DNA of 64,000 nucleotides. Source: an uncultured Prevotellaceae bacterium. GTDB taxonomy: Bacteria > Bacteroidota > Bacteroidia > Bacteroidales > Bacteroidaceae. This document shows positions 1 through 8,802 of the stretch, one piece after another; the stretch's first letter is position 1; each line of letters begins with the position of its first letter. A program made the position numbers and the translations under genes. The notes beneath the pieces are model-generated. The model did no database searches and was not told the DNA's origin. It saw only the letters and a list, made by a program, of their open reading frames with translations. The stretch covers positions 1-64,000 of the forward strand of contig CAMKSE010000013.1 of NCBI GenBank assembly GCA_946415365.1, written 5' to 3'.

Positions 1-138
1 GAAATAGTGCTTTTTATGGCTGCACCGGCTTAACCAACATCACTATCCCTAATAGCGTGACAACCATTGGAAATAGTGCTTTTTATGGCTGCACCGGCTT
101 AACCAACATCACTATCCCTAATAGGGTGACAACTATTG
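1..138. repeat. 69-bp LRR-encoding tandem repeat
   Basis: Bases 1-69 and 70-138 are two copies of one 69-bp (23-codon) unit. The first 55 bases of each are identical and the only differences are in the last 14. The next unit is clearly diverged. Such near-identity at DNA level points to recent unit duplication, so unit number may vary between strains. Confidence 0.85.
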
Positions 139-2561
139 AATATGATACGTTTAGAAAATGCACCAGTTTATTCTCCGTCACCATCCCTAATAGGGTGATA
201 ACCATCGGACTTGCTGCATTCTATGAGTGCACTGGCTTAACAAACTTTTACTACGATGGCACTCCAGAGCAATGGAACCAGGTGACAAAGGAAGCTGGTT
301 GGAACTACGGTGTGCCTTCAACCTGTCAAGTCTATTACCCCGCTGCTGTTACCACGACGGCAGCAACAACGGTGGAGATCCCCTACGGTCAGGAGTGGAC
401 GGACATCCCCGTGACGGTAAGCAGTTTGAACTTGGGCTGGTTCCAGAACGAGGGGAAACCTGCGCATCGGGCCGACGCCGTGGCGGTGGTGCCGTACAGA
501 GGCGATGCAACCTCATACATCTCCTTAGTCAGCAGCGCTGGGATGATCGATGCCTACAAGGGTGCCGGTAAGCACGAAGTGGGCAAACGCATGTCGGAAC
601 AGCTTACTGCCGTGGGACAAAACGGCACGCTGTGGGTCTATATCCCCAAGGAGAGATGGGATGCCGCTGCGGCGGGCGAGTATTCGCAGTTCTTGTATTA
701 CGATGCCGTGTTCCTCTATAATGGTGTTACTCCGGCGGAGACCTATACCTACAGCCTGGGCAGCGACGCAATGGTAGAAGTTCGCCTGACTGTGCCCGAG
801 GCCGTGACGCTGACGTTCGACAAGAACGGCGGCAGCGACGCGATGGCAGCCTTCAGCGCCCGAAAGGGCATCGATACCACCCTGCCCGCCAGCACCTTCA
901 CCGCCCCGACGGGCAAAGCGTTCCTCTGTTGGAACACCCAGGCCGACGGCAATGGCACGCGCTACTATCTCGACCGCGACTATAAATTCAGCGAGGACCT
1001 TACACTCTATGCCGAGTGGGGCGAGGGCTACACCATCGACCTCACCATAGACACGGAGCAGGACATAACCTTGGGACTATCGGGTCAGCTGACAATGCTC
1101 AACGGCTACTTCATGAACGACGGCACCATGGGCCTAGACGTGAACCTCGACGGTGTGATGGACGTGGAGATTGCGCAAAAGGAGGTTAATGAAGTGATGA
1201 CAGCCAGCGTGAAGAAACTCACAAGCCCGACGCAGAACTACCGCTTCGTACTCACCTTTGGTGATGAACCAGGCGAATACGGCAGCGTGCTGTTCAAGTT
1301 CGTCAACGAAGGCGCAACGGTGGAACAGCCTGCCGTCGAACTGCTCTACGACAATAACGGAACCTATAACCGCGAGCACCTCCTCACGCTGAAGGACGGC
1401 CAGAAGCACCACCTGATGCTCAGCGAGCGCACACTCTATCGCGATGGTTACTGGAACACGCTCTGCCTGCCCTTCGCCGTAGGCAGTTTCACCGGCACAC
1501 CGCTCGAAGGAGCCACGGTCATGGAACTCGACACCGAGACGGCCTACGACGGCCACAAGACAGGCCTCGAAGCCGACGGCACGCTCTACCTGAACTTCAA
1601 GGACGCCACGAGCATCGAGGCCGGAAAGCCGTACATCGTGAAGAAGATTACGGAATCTTCCACGCATAGCTACATCGCAACAGACGGTACGTCGGGTATT
1701 GGTGCAAATGTTGGCTATGCCAACCTAGTGGACGGTAGCACAACTACCTATTGGCGTCCTGCTTTCAGCGGCTCCGTGTTCTGCGAGTTTCATGCCGACA
1801 CGCCCGTACAGGCAACGAGTTACACTCTGACCACAGGCAATACGAATACCAATCTAAACTTTAGTCCGGCGGTGTGGACGCTACAGGCCAAGGTGAACGA
1901 GGGCGACCCATGGACGACCATCGACAGCCGCGACACTGACGACGCAATGCCCGACATCAACCATTATACGAAAACCTTCACTATACAGCACCCGGGCACA
2001 TATAAGTACTATCGCTTTGAGGTGACACAGACCACCGGCGGTGAACGAATATGCCTGTCGGATCTGACACTGCATGAATACGTCAACCTCACGAACCCCG
2101 TGTTCTACGGCGTCACCGTGACCGCACAGGCGAAAGATATTCCCAACCCCTACCGCTACTCCTACGATGATCCCGAATATATCACCGTGGCCGTGCCTGG
2201 TAGTGTCAGCTTCACGGGCGGCAAGTTCTGCGGCACCTACGACCCAACGGACATCTATGACGACGAGCATGACAAGTTCTACCTCGGCAACAATAATAAG
2301 CTCTACTGGCCCGAAACCGATGGCTACAGCGTGAAGGCCTTCCGCTCCTACTTCGACCTCAGTCAGGCTCCGGCAGGCGTCCGCGAGTTCCATCTCAACT
2401 TCGGCGACGAGACCACTTCGTTAAGTGAAGAGTTAAGAGTGAAGAGTGAAGAATTTGCTACCGCCACAGAGTGGTACACGCTGGACGGCCGCAAGCTCTC
2501 GGGCAAGCCGACGGCGAAGGGACTGTATATCAATAATGGTCGCAAGGTCGTGATTAAGTGA
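1..2561 (+). CDS. BspA-like LRR surface protein, 5' partial
   Basis: The reading frame is open to the left edge, so the start and signal peptide lie outside the window. The visible part begins with 23-residue leucine-rich repeats of the BspA/TpLRR kind (pattern 'F-x-x-C-T-x-L-T-x-I-T-I-P'), up to about base 250. An InlB B-repeat-like domain follows at about 800-1020 (starts 'LTFDKNGG', ends 'LYAEW'). A region at about 1690-2075 resembles an F5/8 type C (discoidin) fold ('NLVDGSTTTYWRP', 'YKYYRFEV'). The C-terminus has the module 'WNTLCLPF ... FYLGNNNKLYWP ... AFRSYF' and ends with a T9SS-like tail 'WYTLDGRKL ... GLYINN'. Likely role is surface adhesion or glycan/host protein binding after secretion. 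The domain assignments are by eye; the LRR and tail are the safest. Confidence 0.85.
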   Translation, partial: NSAFYGCTGLTNITIPNSVTTIGNSAFYGCTGLTNITIPNRVTTIEYDTFRKCTSLFSVTIPNRVITIGLAAFYECTGLTNFYYDGTPEQWNQVTKEAGWNYGVPSTCQVYYPAAVTTTAATTVEIPYGQEWTDIPVTVSSLNLGWFQNEGKPAHRADAVAVVPYRGDATSYISLVSSAGMIDAYKGAGKHEVGKRMSEQLTAVGQNGTLWVYIPKERWDAAAAGEYSQFLYYDAVFLYNGVTPAETYTYSLGSDAMVEVRLTVPEAVTLTFDKNGGSDAMAAFSARKGIDTTLPASTFTAPTGKAFLCWNTQADGNGTRYYLDRDYKFSEDLTLYAEWGEGYTIDLTIDTEQDITLGLSGQLTMLNGYFMNDGTMGLDVNLDGVMDVEIAQKEVNEVMTASVKKLTSPTQNYRFVLTFGDEPGEYGSVLFKFVNEGATVEQPAVELLYDNNGTYNREHLLTLKDGQKHHLMLSERTLYRDGYWNTLCLPFAVGSFTGTPLEGATVMELDTETAYDGHKTGLEADGTLYLNFKDATSIEAGKPYIVKKITESSTHSYIATDGTSGIGANVGYANLVDGSTTTYWRPAFSGSVFCEFHADTPVQATSYTLTTGNTNTNLNFSPAVWTLQAKVNEGDPWTTIDSRDTDDAMPDINHYTKTFTIQHPGTYKYYRFEVTQTTGGERICLSDLTLHEYVNLTNPVFYGVTVTAQAKDIPNPYRYSYDDPEYITVAVPGSVSFTGGKFCGTYDPTDIYDDEHDKFYLGNNNKLYWPETDGYSVKAFRSYFDLSQAPAGVREFHLNFGDETTSLSEELRVKSEEFATATEWYTLDGRKLSGKPTAKGLYINNGRKVVIK
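2421..2465. repeat. AGTGAAGAGTGAAG low-complexity repeat, in frame
   Basis: A degenerate AGTGAAGAG(T) run ends in AATTTGCTACCGC. It encodes the linker 'SLSEELRVKSEEFATA' just before the C-terminal tail of the LRR protein. The same run with the same ending recurs at 29301-29342 (intergenic) and 38181-38208 (end of a ketosynthase gene). Confidence 0.75.
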
Positions 2562-2778
2562 GAATAAAGCAGAGCTTGCTCATGCTTTATCGAGCGTGAA
2601 CGAGCTCGAACGAAGTTCAAGGTCGTGATAAAATAAAAGGAGCCCTAAAGTTACGTCCGTCAAAAGCGTCCAGAGCAATTCGGGCATCTTCTTTTATGAA
2701 AACGAAGTGGACTACGAAGGCGAAATAAGGTAATGTCCTGACCCCGCTGTGACATTCAGCAGAGGCCGAGTATCGTTC

Positions 2779-2858
2779 GATAAGGAACGCTTAATTTTCA
2801 ATAAGGGTTGGTTATTTTTCAATAAGCGTCCCTTATTGCGCGATAAAGGCTGGTTATC
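2779..2858. repeat. Array A: four 17-bp palindromes, 21-bp period
   Basis: The units are 2779-2795, 2800-2816, 2821-2837 and 2842-2858. Each reads (A/G)ATAAG-N5 or N6-TTAT(T/C), an imperfect palindrome such as AATAAGCGTCCCTTATT. Spacers are exactly 4 bp, so units repeat every 21 bp, two turns of B-DNA. This places all dyads on one face of the helix, as for a cooperatively binding dimeric protein. The word AAGTGGTAG follows at 2860-2868. The same consensus and spacing recur at 50844-50944. Confidence 0.85.
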
Positions 2859-3124
2859 CAAGTGGTAGGGTTCTGGCGAACTGCAAATTCGGCTGAACAG
2901 GCGGTGAGGCTGTCACGGATTGCAATGTGTGACAGATGTGTGACAGATGTGTGCCACTCATTATGTAAACGAAACTCCAAGGAAATCAGCAGGTTATGAT
3001 GATACTTATTTCTATGGCACACATGTCACACATTAAAAAGGAAAAATTGGGGTACTAAGTTGGAATTTTAAAAATAGAAAGAGAGAAGTAGGAAGTGATG
3101 TGTGCATAGTCTAATGTGTGCCAC

Positions 3125-3153
3125 CAAAAAAGCCCGCTCATTTTGGGCGGGCC
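3125..3153 (-). terminator. Rho-independent terminator of primase-helicase gene
   Basis: On the minus strand, GCCCGC pairs with GCGGGC (3132-3137 with 3147-3152) and is followed by a run of six T. It lies about 20 bp past the stop codon of the primase-helicase gene, the expected position for its terminator. Confidence 0.8.
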
Positions 3154-3171
3154 TGACAAAATAGAGAATTT

Positions 3172-5934
3172 TCAGAAAAGAAGGACTTGTTCTTCGGCTT
3201 CACTTCTCTTTGAATCCTCTTTGTACTTGAGTTCGGACTCTATGTAATAATAGGTCTTCCTCGCGTCATTACCTTCTCGCTTGATCCAGCGCTCGCCGTC
3301 GGTTTTCTTGCCGGTCTTGGAGGCGGGGTTCAGGCAGTGGATGTGGGGTGCCATGTCGCAGTAGGCCTTCAGGTGCTGGGCGAACTTCTTGGGCGACCAG
3401 CCGTAGCGGGTCTCGGCGTTGAAGGCCGCCAGCATGTCCTCGGCCTTCAGCTCGCAGTCGAGGTTGCCGCCGTCCTCGGCCAGGAACTCATCGGCCCACG
3501 ACTTGAAGTCCTTGCCCACAGCCGCCATCTGCTCACGCAGTCCGATACGTCCCAGCGGCGGCATGATGCGGCGCTCGCCCTTGGGCAGCGACAGGTAGAG
3601 CTGCAGGCATTGCAACATGAAGGCGATGTCGGCCTGCCAGTCTTGTTCAGAGTACTCCGATCCCATCAGATTGCAGCCGAGGTCGTCACGGATGGAGCGC
3701 GACTCACGGTAGTCGTTCAGGCGCGTGGCCTCGTGGTAATAGTCGGAGAAGACCTGCGGCCAGATGCGGCGCTCGGTGCTGGCATCGTGCTTGCGGAGCA
3801 CATAGTTCGTGGCGAAGGCAATCTTCGGACTCTTCGTAAATGGTATCTGAAACGGGTGGTTGCCCTTTTCCTCACCCTTCATGTCGCCGGTGATGCGCCC
3901 GAAGAAGAAATCATAGTTCAGTCGGCGGTCGCACTCGTCGACGATGATCAGGTCGGTGTCCTCCGTCACGCCGTCGAACAGGAAGCGGTTGTCGACGATC
4001 GAGGGCACGTGGGCATCGATGTAGAACATGTTGAGCAGTCGGCTGACAGCCTTCAGGAAGAGCGACTTGCCGCTGCCGCCGTTGCACTCGTCCTCGCTCT
4101 CGGCCAGCTTCGAATCCTGACAGATGGGTGCCCAGGCCTCCGACTCCGACTTGTAGCCGAAGAGCAGGTATCCGATGCAGGCCAGCTTACTGGCGAGGCA
4201 CTGGTGCTCTTCGAGCTGTTCCTCTTCCGTGAGATCCTGTCCGCCCTCGTCGGCCTTGCGCCAATGCAGGCGCGAGGTGTTGACAACCATCCGGAAGAAT
4301 TTGCTCGGCGGGACCTCGGTGATCTCCACGCTATAGCCGCCGACGTCGAGTTTCTCTACCTTGAACATCGGTTCGTAGGAGCGGTAGTCGTGGTCGATGA
4401 TGGTGTCTTCCCAGACGTAGCTGCCGTCGAGGTCGTCATAGCGGCGGAGCTTGATGCCCTCAGCGGTGACCTCCACCCAGCCGTTGCGGAAGAAGAACTT
4501 CTGCGCGCAGTCGCTGCTCTTCGTGAAGTCGAGGTCGTCGCGTTCCTGGAGATGGCTCATGTGGTCGGTGGGCAGGTCGCGGCAGCGCAGGAGTTTATTT
4601 TGCAGGGCTTCGTCGAGACCTTCGCGCTTCATCTGCGTGATGAGGAAGTTCACGATGGTCTTCGCCACCACCCGGCGCACCTTCGCCTCGTCAATAAAGA
4701 TGTAGATTGGTTCCTTGCGGCTATCGTCACGGAGCGTGTAGAAGCCGTTCATGGCGAGGTAGTAGTTCAGGCGTGCGGGCAGGATGCCGTATTGGGTGTT
4801 GCCCTCCTTGTCTTCCGTCTTCGTCCAGTAGTGTGCTGACTGGGCGCGGTCGATGAGCCGCTTCATGTCCTCACGGTGGGGATGCAGCTGGATGAAGTCC
4901 TTCAGGTCCTTTCTCGCTCTGCCGCGGTTGTCGTGCAGCCGGCCCATGTCCTCGGGTGTGAGCCAGGCGATGTAGAGCTGTGGGAACTGCAGCGCCAGCT
5001 GCCGGGCGATCCTGCGGCCGGTGGCGTCGATGTCGGGAACCAGCACGATGCGACGGGCATACTTCTCGAGCTGCTTCAGGTCTTCTTCGCGCAGGCCGGC
5101 GGTCTCGCTGCTGAGCCACACGGGCTGGTAGCCCATGCTCAGACAGTTGACGGCATCGCTGCCGCCGCTGACGATCACCACCTCAGGGAATTTCTCCTCG
5201 CCGCGCTCCTGGAACTTCCGGCGCAGGGCGTTGAGTCCGAAGATGTAGTTCTGGGGCAGCCGGCCGATGATGAAGAACCGGTAGCCCTTGTTGAAGTTCT
5301 TCGGCTCGTAGACCTTCTGGAACTGTCGGGCGATGCCCTGCTCGTCGATGTAGTCGCAGGTCTCCACGAAGATGGGGTAGTGCTCGGTGGCTTTCTTGAC
5401 GGTGGTTATCTTGTCCTTGGTGGTCACTACCGTTGTGACGGGGGCCCAGCCGAGTTCTTTCAGGTGCTCGGCTTTGACGCGCGGGCCCCACGTGGCGAGC
5501 TCGTCGTTGGAGAAGGTCTGCTTGGTGGTGAGCCTCGGCGGCAGGCCGATCTCGCTCTCTGTGGCGTCGCGCCTGGTGATCTCGGGTTTGTTGACTTTCT
5601 TGTTGAGTTCCTCGCTCACGCCGTATTGCTCCATCAGTTCGTGGAGGGCCAGCGCAAACTGTTGCTGCGAATAGCCTCTGTCGCGCATGTAGATGTCGAT
5701 CGGTGAGAAGCAGCGTTCGCCCTCGCCGCCGCCGTAGTCGATCACACGCCAGTAGTCGACCTTGTCCGACGGGTCTTTCAGACAGGCCGACGGGGTATTC
5801 TCTCCTGAGCGGAGGCGGAATTTCTTCTTTTTCCCGTCGGCGCTTAGGGCCTCGGGGAAGATGTCGGTGATGATGTTTAATCCATGGTCGGTTGCATCAT
5901 AGATCTTTTGTAGGAGTTCTGTACTTTTTGCCAT
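3172..5934 (-). CDS. Toprim primase / SF3-like helicase protein
   Basis: A 920-residue predicted replication protein. Residues about 1-110 resemble the CHC2 primase fold ('FRLRSGENTPSACLKD', 'WRVIDYGGGEG ... SPIDIYM') but lack zinc cysteines. Residues about 245-345 look like a Toprim domain ('VVIVSGGSDAVNCL', 'VLVPDIDATGRRIA'); the usual Toprim glutamate is replaced in 'SGGSDA', while the DxD is kept. Residues about 615-740 hold a helicase core with Walker A 'GGSGKSLF' and Walker B 'LIIVDECD'. Such primase-helicases are typical of phages, satellites and integrated plasmids. It is followed by its own terminator and then array A, and 83 bp separate it from the gene upstream. No integrase or relaxase is visible nearby, so the type of element is unknown. 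Confidence 0.75.
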   Translation of the reverse strand: MAKSTELLQKIYDATDHGLNIITDIFPEALSADGKKKKFRLRSGENTPSACLKDPSDKVDYWRVIDYGGGEGERCFSPIDIYMRDRGYSQQQFALALHELMEQYGVSEELNKKVNKPEITRRDATESEIGLPPRLTTKQTFSNDELATWGPRVKAEHLKELGWAPVTTVVTTKDKITTVKKATEHYPIFVETCDYIDEQGIARQFQKVYEPKNFNKGYRFFIIGRLPQNYIFGLNALRRKFQERGEEKFPEVVIVSGGSDAVNCLSMGYQPVWLSSETAGLREEDLKQLEKYARRIVLVPDIDATGRRIARQLALQFPQLYIAWLTPEDMGRLHDNRGRARKDLKDFIQLHPHREDMKRLIDRAQSAHYWTKTEDKEGNTQYGILPARLNYYLAMNGFYTLRDDSRKEPIYIFIDEAKVRRVVAKTIVNFLITQMKREGLDEALQNKLLRCRDLPTDHMSHLQERDDLDFTKSSDCAQKFFFRNGWVEVTAEGIKLRRYDDLDGSYVWEDTIIDHDYRSYEPMFKVEKLDVGGYSVEITEVPPSKFFRMVVNTSRLHWRKADEGGQDLTEEEQLEEHQCLASKLACIGYLLFGYKSESEAWAPICQDSKLAESEDECNGGSGKSLFLKAVSRLLNMFYIDAHVPSIVDNRFLFDGVTEDTDLIIVDECDRRLNYDFFFGRITGDMKGEEKGNHPFQIPFTKSPKIAFATNYVLRKHDASTERRIWPQVFSDYYHEATRLNDYRESRSIRDDLGCNLMGSEYSEQDWQADIAFMLQCLQLYLSLPKGERRIMPPLGRIGLREQMAAVGKDFKSWADEFLAEDGGNLDCELKAEDMLAAFNAETRYGWSPKKFAQHLKAYCDMAPHIHCLNPASKTGKKTDGERWIKREGNDARKTYYYIESELKYKEDSKRSEAEEQVLLF

Positions 5935-6017
5935 AATCGTTTGATGTTTTACGGCACAAAGTTACGGAAAATCTGCGGTCGTTGTCACGCGGTAGTACCT
6001 ACCGGTAGGCACTACCG

Positions 6018-6680
6018 TCAGGCTTCCCCCTCCAAGATCCGCTTGATCTTGTCTCTGAATTCCGGTGTCTTATCCTGTGTGAGGGCACGCTGAAGGTCGG
6101 CTTTCATGTTCTTCCTGTGCCAGAGCGTTTCGTAAGGCTTCCACTCCTTGATGTCCAGCAGGTTGTCATTCTCATCGGCCAACCGTATGGTCATCTCTTC
6201 GGCCAGCAACGCCACGTCGGTCCGCGAGAGACGAACTGGCTGGTAGCGGTCGTCGATCATACCTGCCTCTTGCAGCTTCCGCCAGATGCGAATGGCTTTT
6301 TCCGAGCTGAGCTTCGGCGGCAGCACCACATCATGGAGGTCCTGTCGCGGATGCTTGTCGGCGGTCGGCTGCTTGGTATTCTCTTGGGATTTGACGACGC
6401 CCATCATCGACTTGATCAGGTTCTGCTGTTGTTGCTGGAATAATGCTTCCGCCTTCAGCCGTTCGGCCTGCTCGGCCTCGGCAATCATGGCCATCGTGTC
6501 GAGATAGGCTTCATGGCTGTCAGGATAGATCTTCAGTTCATTGGCCACTTTTTCAACGTGCTCTCTGGCAGCAGCCGGTCCGCCATTGGCCAGATAGTAG
6601 TCTGCCACATCCGCCATCACCTGGCGGGCGATGGAAAAATCCTCGGTGGGACTTGCTCGTGAATGTTGCAGAATGGCCAT
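6018..6680 (-). CDS. Conserved hypothetical protein upstream of primase-helicase
   Basis: A soluble 220-residue protein of unknown function. The N-terminal half is helical, with a TPR-like feel ('ADYYLANGGPAAAREHVEKVA') and a glutamine-rich coiled segment near residue 85. The C-terminal part (about 120-215) looks like a compact helical domain: 'AIRIWRKLQEAGMIDDRYQP', 'LSRTDVALLAEEM', 'WKPYETLWHRKNM', 'ALTQDKTPEFRDKIKRIL'. It is probably co-transcribed with the primase-helicase from a promoter at 6911-6941, which gives a leader of about 220 nt. The gene may be regulatory for the element or a replication partner. I do not recognise the family. The start is the first ATG of the frame. Confidence 0.65.
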   Translation of the reverse strand: MAILQHSRASPTEDFSIARQVMADVADYYLANGGPAAAREHVEKVANELKIYPDSHEAYLDTMAMIAEAEQAERLKAEALFQQQQQNLIKSMMGVVKSQENTKQPTADKHPRQDLHDVVLPPKLSSEKAIRIWRKLQEAGMIDDRYQPVRLSRTDVALLAEEMTIRLADENDNLLDIKEWKPYETLWHRKNMKADLQRALTQDKTPEFRDKIKRILEGEA

Positions 6681-7012
6681 TGCGGATAGAGTTGAATTGT
6701 TGGTGGATTGTAATGTAGATTGTTGAATTGTCGAGCGACTGATTGTAACTATCCGCTATTGCTCCACCTCGGTGTAGCACGACATCGCCGGCCGACCAGA
6801 CTGATGCCGTCCTGGTCGCCGCTTGGTACTGATCATAGTCTCTTCTTGGTGTCAACATCCCCTTCCTTTCATTTTGTGCGCTGCCCCTGGCGTAGAGGCG
6901 AAATAATCCACAAAGATAGGACAATTGTTTGGAATATCAAACAGAATCTGCAGAACAATTTTAGGCACCTTCGAAATTCTTGATATAGATTAACCCGAAA
7001 GGCCCTTGTTAA
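6681..7012. other. Long leader/intergenic region, no clear gene
   Basis: It contains the leader of the leftward element genes plus about 90 bp beyond the promoter. A minus-strand frame starting near 6859 with a good GGAAGGGG before its ATG runs into the hypothetical gene in another phase, but its residues look like read-through and not like a conserved protein. TTGTTGAATTGT-type repeats are present at 6690-6730. Confidence 0.5.
6911..6941 (-). promoter_or_regulatory. Bacteroidetes promoter for the primase-helicase unit
   Basis: On the minus strand there is TTTG (6938-6941), 19 bp, then TATCTTTG (6911-6918), matching the -33/-7 pattern of the Bacteroidetes housekeeping sigma factor. It would start a transcript about 225 nt before the hypothetical gene. 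Confidence 0.6.
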
Positions 7013-7156
7013 TTATTCGGCTGCAGGATCGAAGTAGAATGAGAGTTTGGTGAAGGCACCGCCGATTCTGGAAGCCATGCTGGCTTGCAGGTCTTCATCA
7101 AACAAGAATACGTTGATAGCATCTGCGGGCCTGTTAGCCTCGCCGAGATTAATAAC
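7013..7156 (-). pseudogene. C-terminal gene fragment without a start
   Basis: Read on the minus strand, a 47-codon open stretch ends '...DAINVFLFDEDLQASM ... KLSFYFDPAAE' and stops at 7013. It has protein-like composition but is preceded by an in-frame stop and has no ATG, GTG or TTG at its head; the only in-frame ATG would leave 21 residues. It overlaps the stop codon of the lipocalin-repeat gene. It is best read as the tail of a lost gene. I cannot name the family. Confidence 0.35.
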
Positions 7157-8763
7157 TAATTATTACTTTTTTTATCAAGTTCTTCCATCATTTCCAGGTC
7201 AGCCTTTGTAAGGGCATGATAGGTCGACGAGATAAATTCCTCATCATCTAATTCCTTTCCCAAAGTGAGCGTATTGCCGACAACTTTCCACCAGTAAAAT
7301 TCCGACTGCATATAATCGGTAGAGCTATGAATCTCCAATACCGGCTCATCTTCGTATTCGTCATCGTCAGCCTCATTATAGACCTGCGTATATTCGGTGC
7401 GAGTCACCTTGTCATTGTAAACAGAATAACGGATGGTTTTCAACCCGCTTTCCTCCGTAAAGTCAAGCATCATATAGGTGTACAGTCCGTTGTGCTCAGT
7501 AAAGCCAAACCACTTGCCCACATAGTCGTCGCCCCACAACGAAATATCGTACACGGCCAGAAGGTCCTTTTCAGCCTTGGAAGGGCGATGAAGGGGTATC
7601 GACATATTGCGATCCACATTCTCCTCATCATAGAGATTGAGGATCAGCAGCTCTTTGTCAAAGCCGTATTTTGAGGTGGTAGGGGTCTCAGAGATGTTCT
7701 CAATCGTGAGGGTACTGGCTTTTTCGTCAACGGTATAGATGCCGTGGCGGTGCATACGTTCCCAATACTTGAGTGGTTCAGTCTTATTACCGATGTAGAC
7801 GTTTTGGGTTACGACGCCGTTTTCGTCAAAGGAGAGCAATAAGTACTCAATATCGTTTTCGTCGGCATCTTCGTCGTAGTCTTTACGATTGACGACAGCG
7901 AACCACTCGCCAGTCAGCGTTTTTTCCTCCTCAGTCTTCACACGAGTCATGCTGAAGTCAGCAGTGTAGGTAGAGCCGTCAGCTTTCTGACGAATGGCAG
8001 TCCAGTTCATCCTATCATTCTCGATGGACGCTATCTCCCAACTCTCACGATACTCCGTATCGTCGCCAACATTCTTCCAGCGCGTACATAGCAAGACACC
8101 ATCTACGAAGTATTCGGCCATCGAGTTCACGTCGTCCACCCACTCACCATTGTCATCCTGACGGTAATAGACGAAGGTGCCGTCGGCCTTGTATTCCCAG
8201 CGGTGCAACTGGCCGTCGCTATGCACGTCCTCTTCGCTGGTCTGACGTCCTTCCCAAGTGCCGATAATGTCAGCACTGTAGTCGTGGGTCACACGGACTT
8301 TACGTTCATTCAGATCTTTTGTGATCCTATGAGATTTGCCATCGACAAAAGTTTCATTATTAGTGATAAGGTACATGTCTTTGTCAGTAATGGAAATGAT
8401 GGTTGGCGACTGGGTAAACTTAATATTGGCATCAGCCAGTTCCACTACCTGTGACAAATTATTACCATAGATCATGTAACGGCCTTCACAGTGATTCACC
8501 CACACGTTCAGGTCGCTGATGGCATTGATGGACAGGCTGTAATACAATTTCGAGCCCGATTCGTAGGTAATCACCTGCTTAGAGTCCGTAGGCACCGGTT
8601 TGCCGTCGGTCTCGGCCATCATCCACTTGCCGAGGATCTTCACGGCGAGGTTGTCAATGACGGGTTCTTCGACAACTGGGTTATCGTTGCTGCTACATGC
8701 TGTCAGCATACTTGCGCAACAGGTTAGGATGGCGGCCAGCATCCACAACAAATTCTTTTTCAT
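7156..8763 (-). CDS. Lipoprotein with four lipocalin-like repeats
   Basis: A 535-residue predicted lipoprotein. The signal peptide ends in lipobox 'LTAC', followed by 'SSNDN', compatible with surface export in Bacteroidetes. The mature part has four repeats that each begin with a glycine-tryptophan motif, near residues 44 ('ILGKWMM'), 166 ('IIGTWEG'), 280 ('LTGEWFA') and 415 ('YVGKWFG'). This is the pattern of lipocalin-like domains, small beta barrels that bind hydrophobic ligands or sit at the surface. It is the last gene of a three-gene operon, 39 bp after the LRR gene. The ligand is unknown. Confidence 0.7.
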   Translation of the reverse strand: MKKNLLWMLAAILTCCASMLTACSSNDNPVVEEPVIDNLAVKILGKWMMAETDGKPVPTDSKQVITYESGSKLYYSLSINAISDLNVWVNHCEGRYMIYGNNLSQVVELADANIKFTQSPTIISITDKDMYLITNNETFVDGKSHRITKDLNERKVRVTHDYSADIIGTWEGRQTSEEDVHSDGQLHRWEYKADGTFVYYRQDDNGEWVDDVNSMAEYFVDGVLLCTRWKNVGDDTEYRESWEIASIENDRMNWTAIRQKADGSTYTADFSMTRVKTEEEKTLTGEWFAVVNRKDYDEDADENDIEYLLLSFDENGVVTQNVYIGNKTEPLKYWERMHRHGIYTVDEKASTLTIENISETPTTSKYGFDKELLILNLYDEENVDRNMSIPLHRPSKAEKDLLAVYDISLWGDDYVGKWFGFTEHNGLYTYMMLDFTEESGLKTIRYSVYNDKVTRTEYTQVYNEADDDEYEDEPVLEIHSSTDYMQSEFYWWKVVGNTLTLGKELDDEEFISSTYHALTKADLEMMEELDKKSNN

Positions 8764-8802
8764 ACCTTTATTCTTTATTTAGTTAATAATGAGTGTTTAG
8801 TT

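Larger units (their letters stand above)
2562..3171. other. Intergenic region with palindrome array A
   Basis: No credible gene lies in these 610 bases. The left part holds a second copy of the LRR gene's last bases (CAAGGTCGTGAT at 2543 and again at 2618) and a GAGCGTGAACGAGCTCGAACGAAG-like stretch. The middle holds four 17-bp palindromes (2779-2858). The right part repeats the words TGTGTGACA and TGTGTGCCAC. AATGTGTGACA at 2924-2934 has an exact inverted copy at 3024-3034, and ATGTGTGCCAC occurs at 2947 and 3114. A terminator for the leftward gene closes the region. Confidence 0.8.

Noticed and set aside
2779..2858. The palindrome arrays considered as a CRISPR array.
   Set aside because: Spacers are only 4-5 bp, repeats are imperfect palindromes of 17 bp, and no cas genes are present.
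2819..3022. A 67-codon minus-strand frame across array A.
   Set aside because: It is built from the palindrome and TGTGTGACA repeat DNA, with a composition unlike a protein.
3337..4839. A 500-codon plus-strand frame opposite the primase-helicase.
   Set aside because: It is a shadow of a GC-rich gene on the other strand; the residues are dominated by V, A, L, E and D without motifs.
6553..6924. A 123-codon minus-strand frame overlapping the start of the gene upstream of the primase-helicase.
   Set aside because: Its ATG at 6924 lies upstream of the predicted transcript start, and its second half is a shifted reading of the real gene. A programmed frameshift was considered, but no slippery site is evident.
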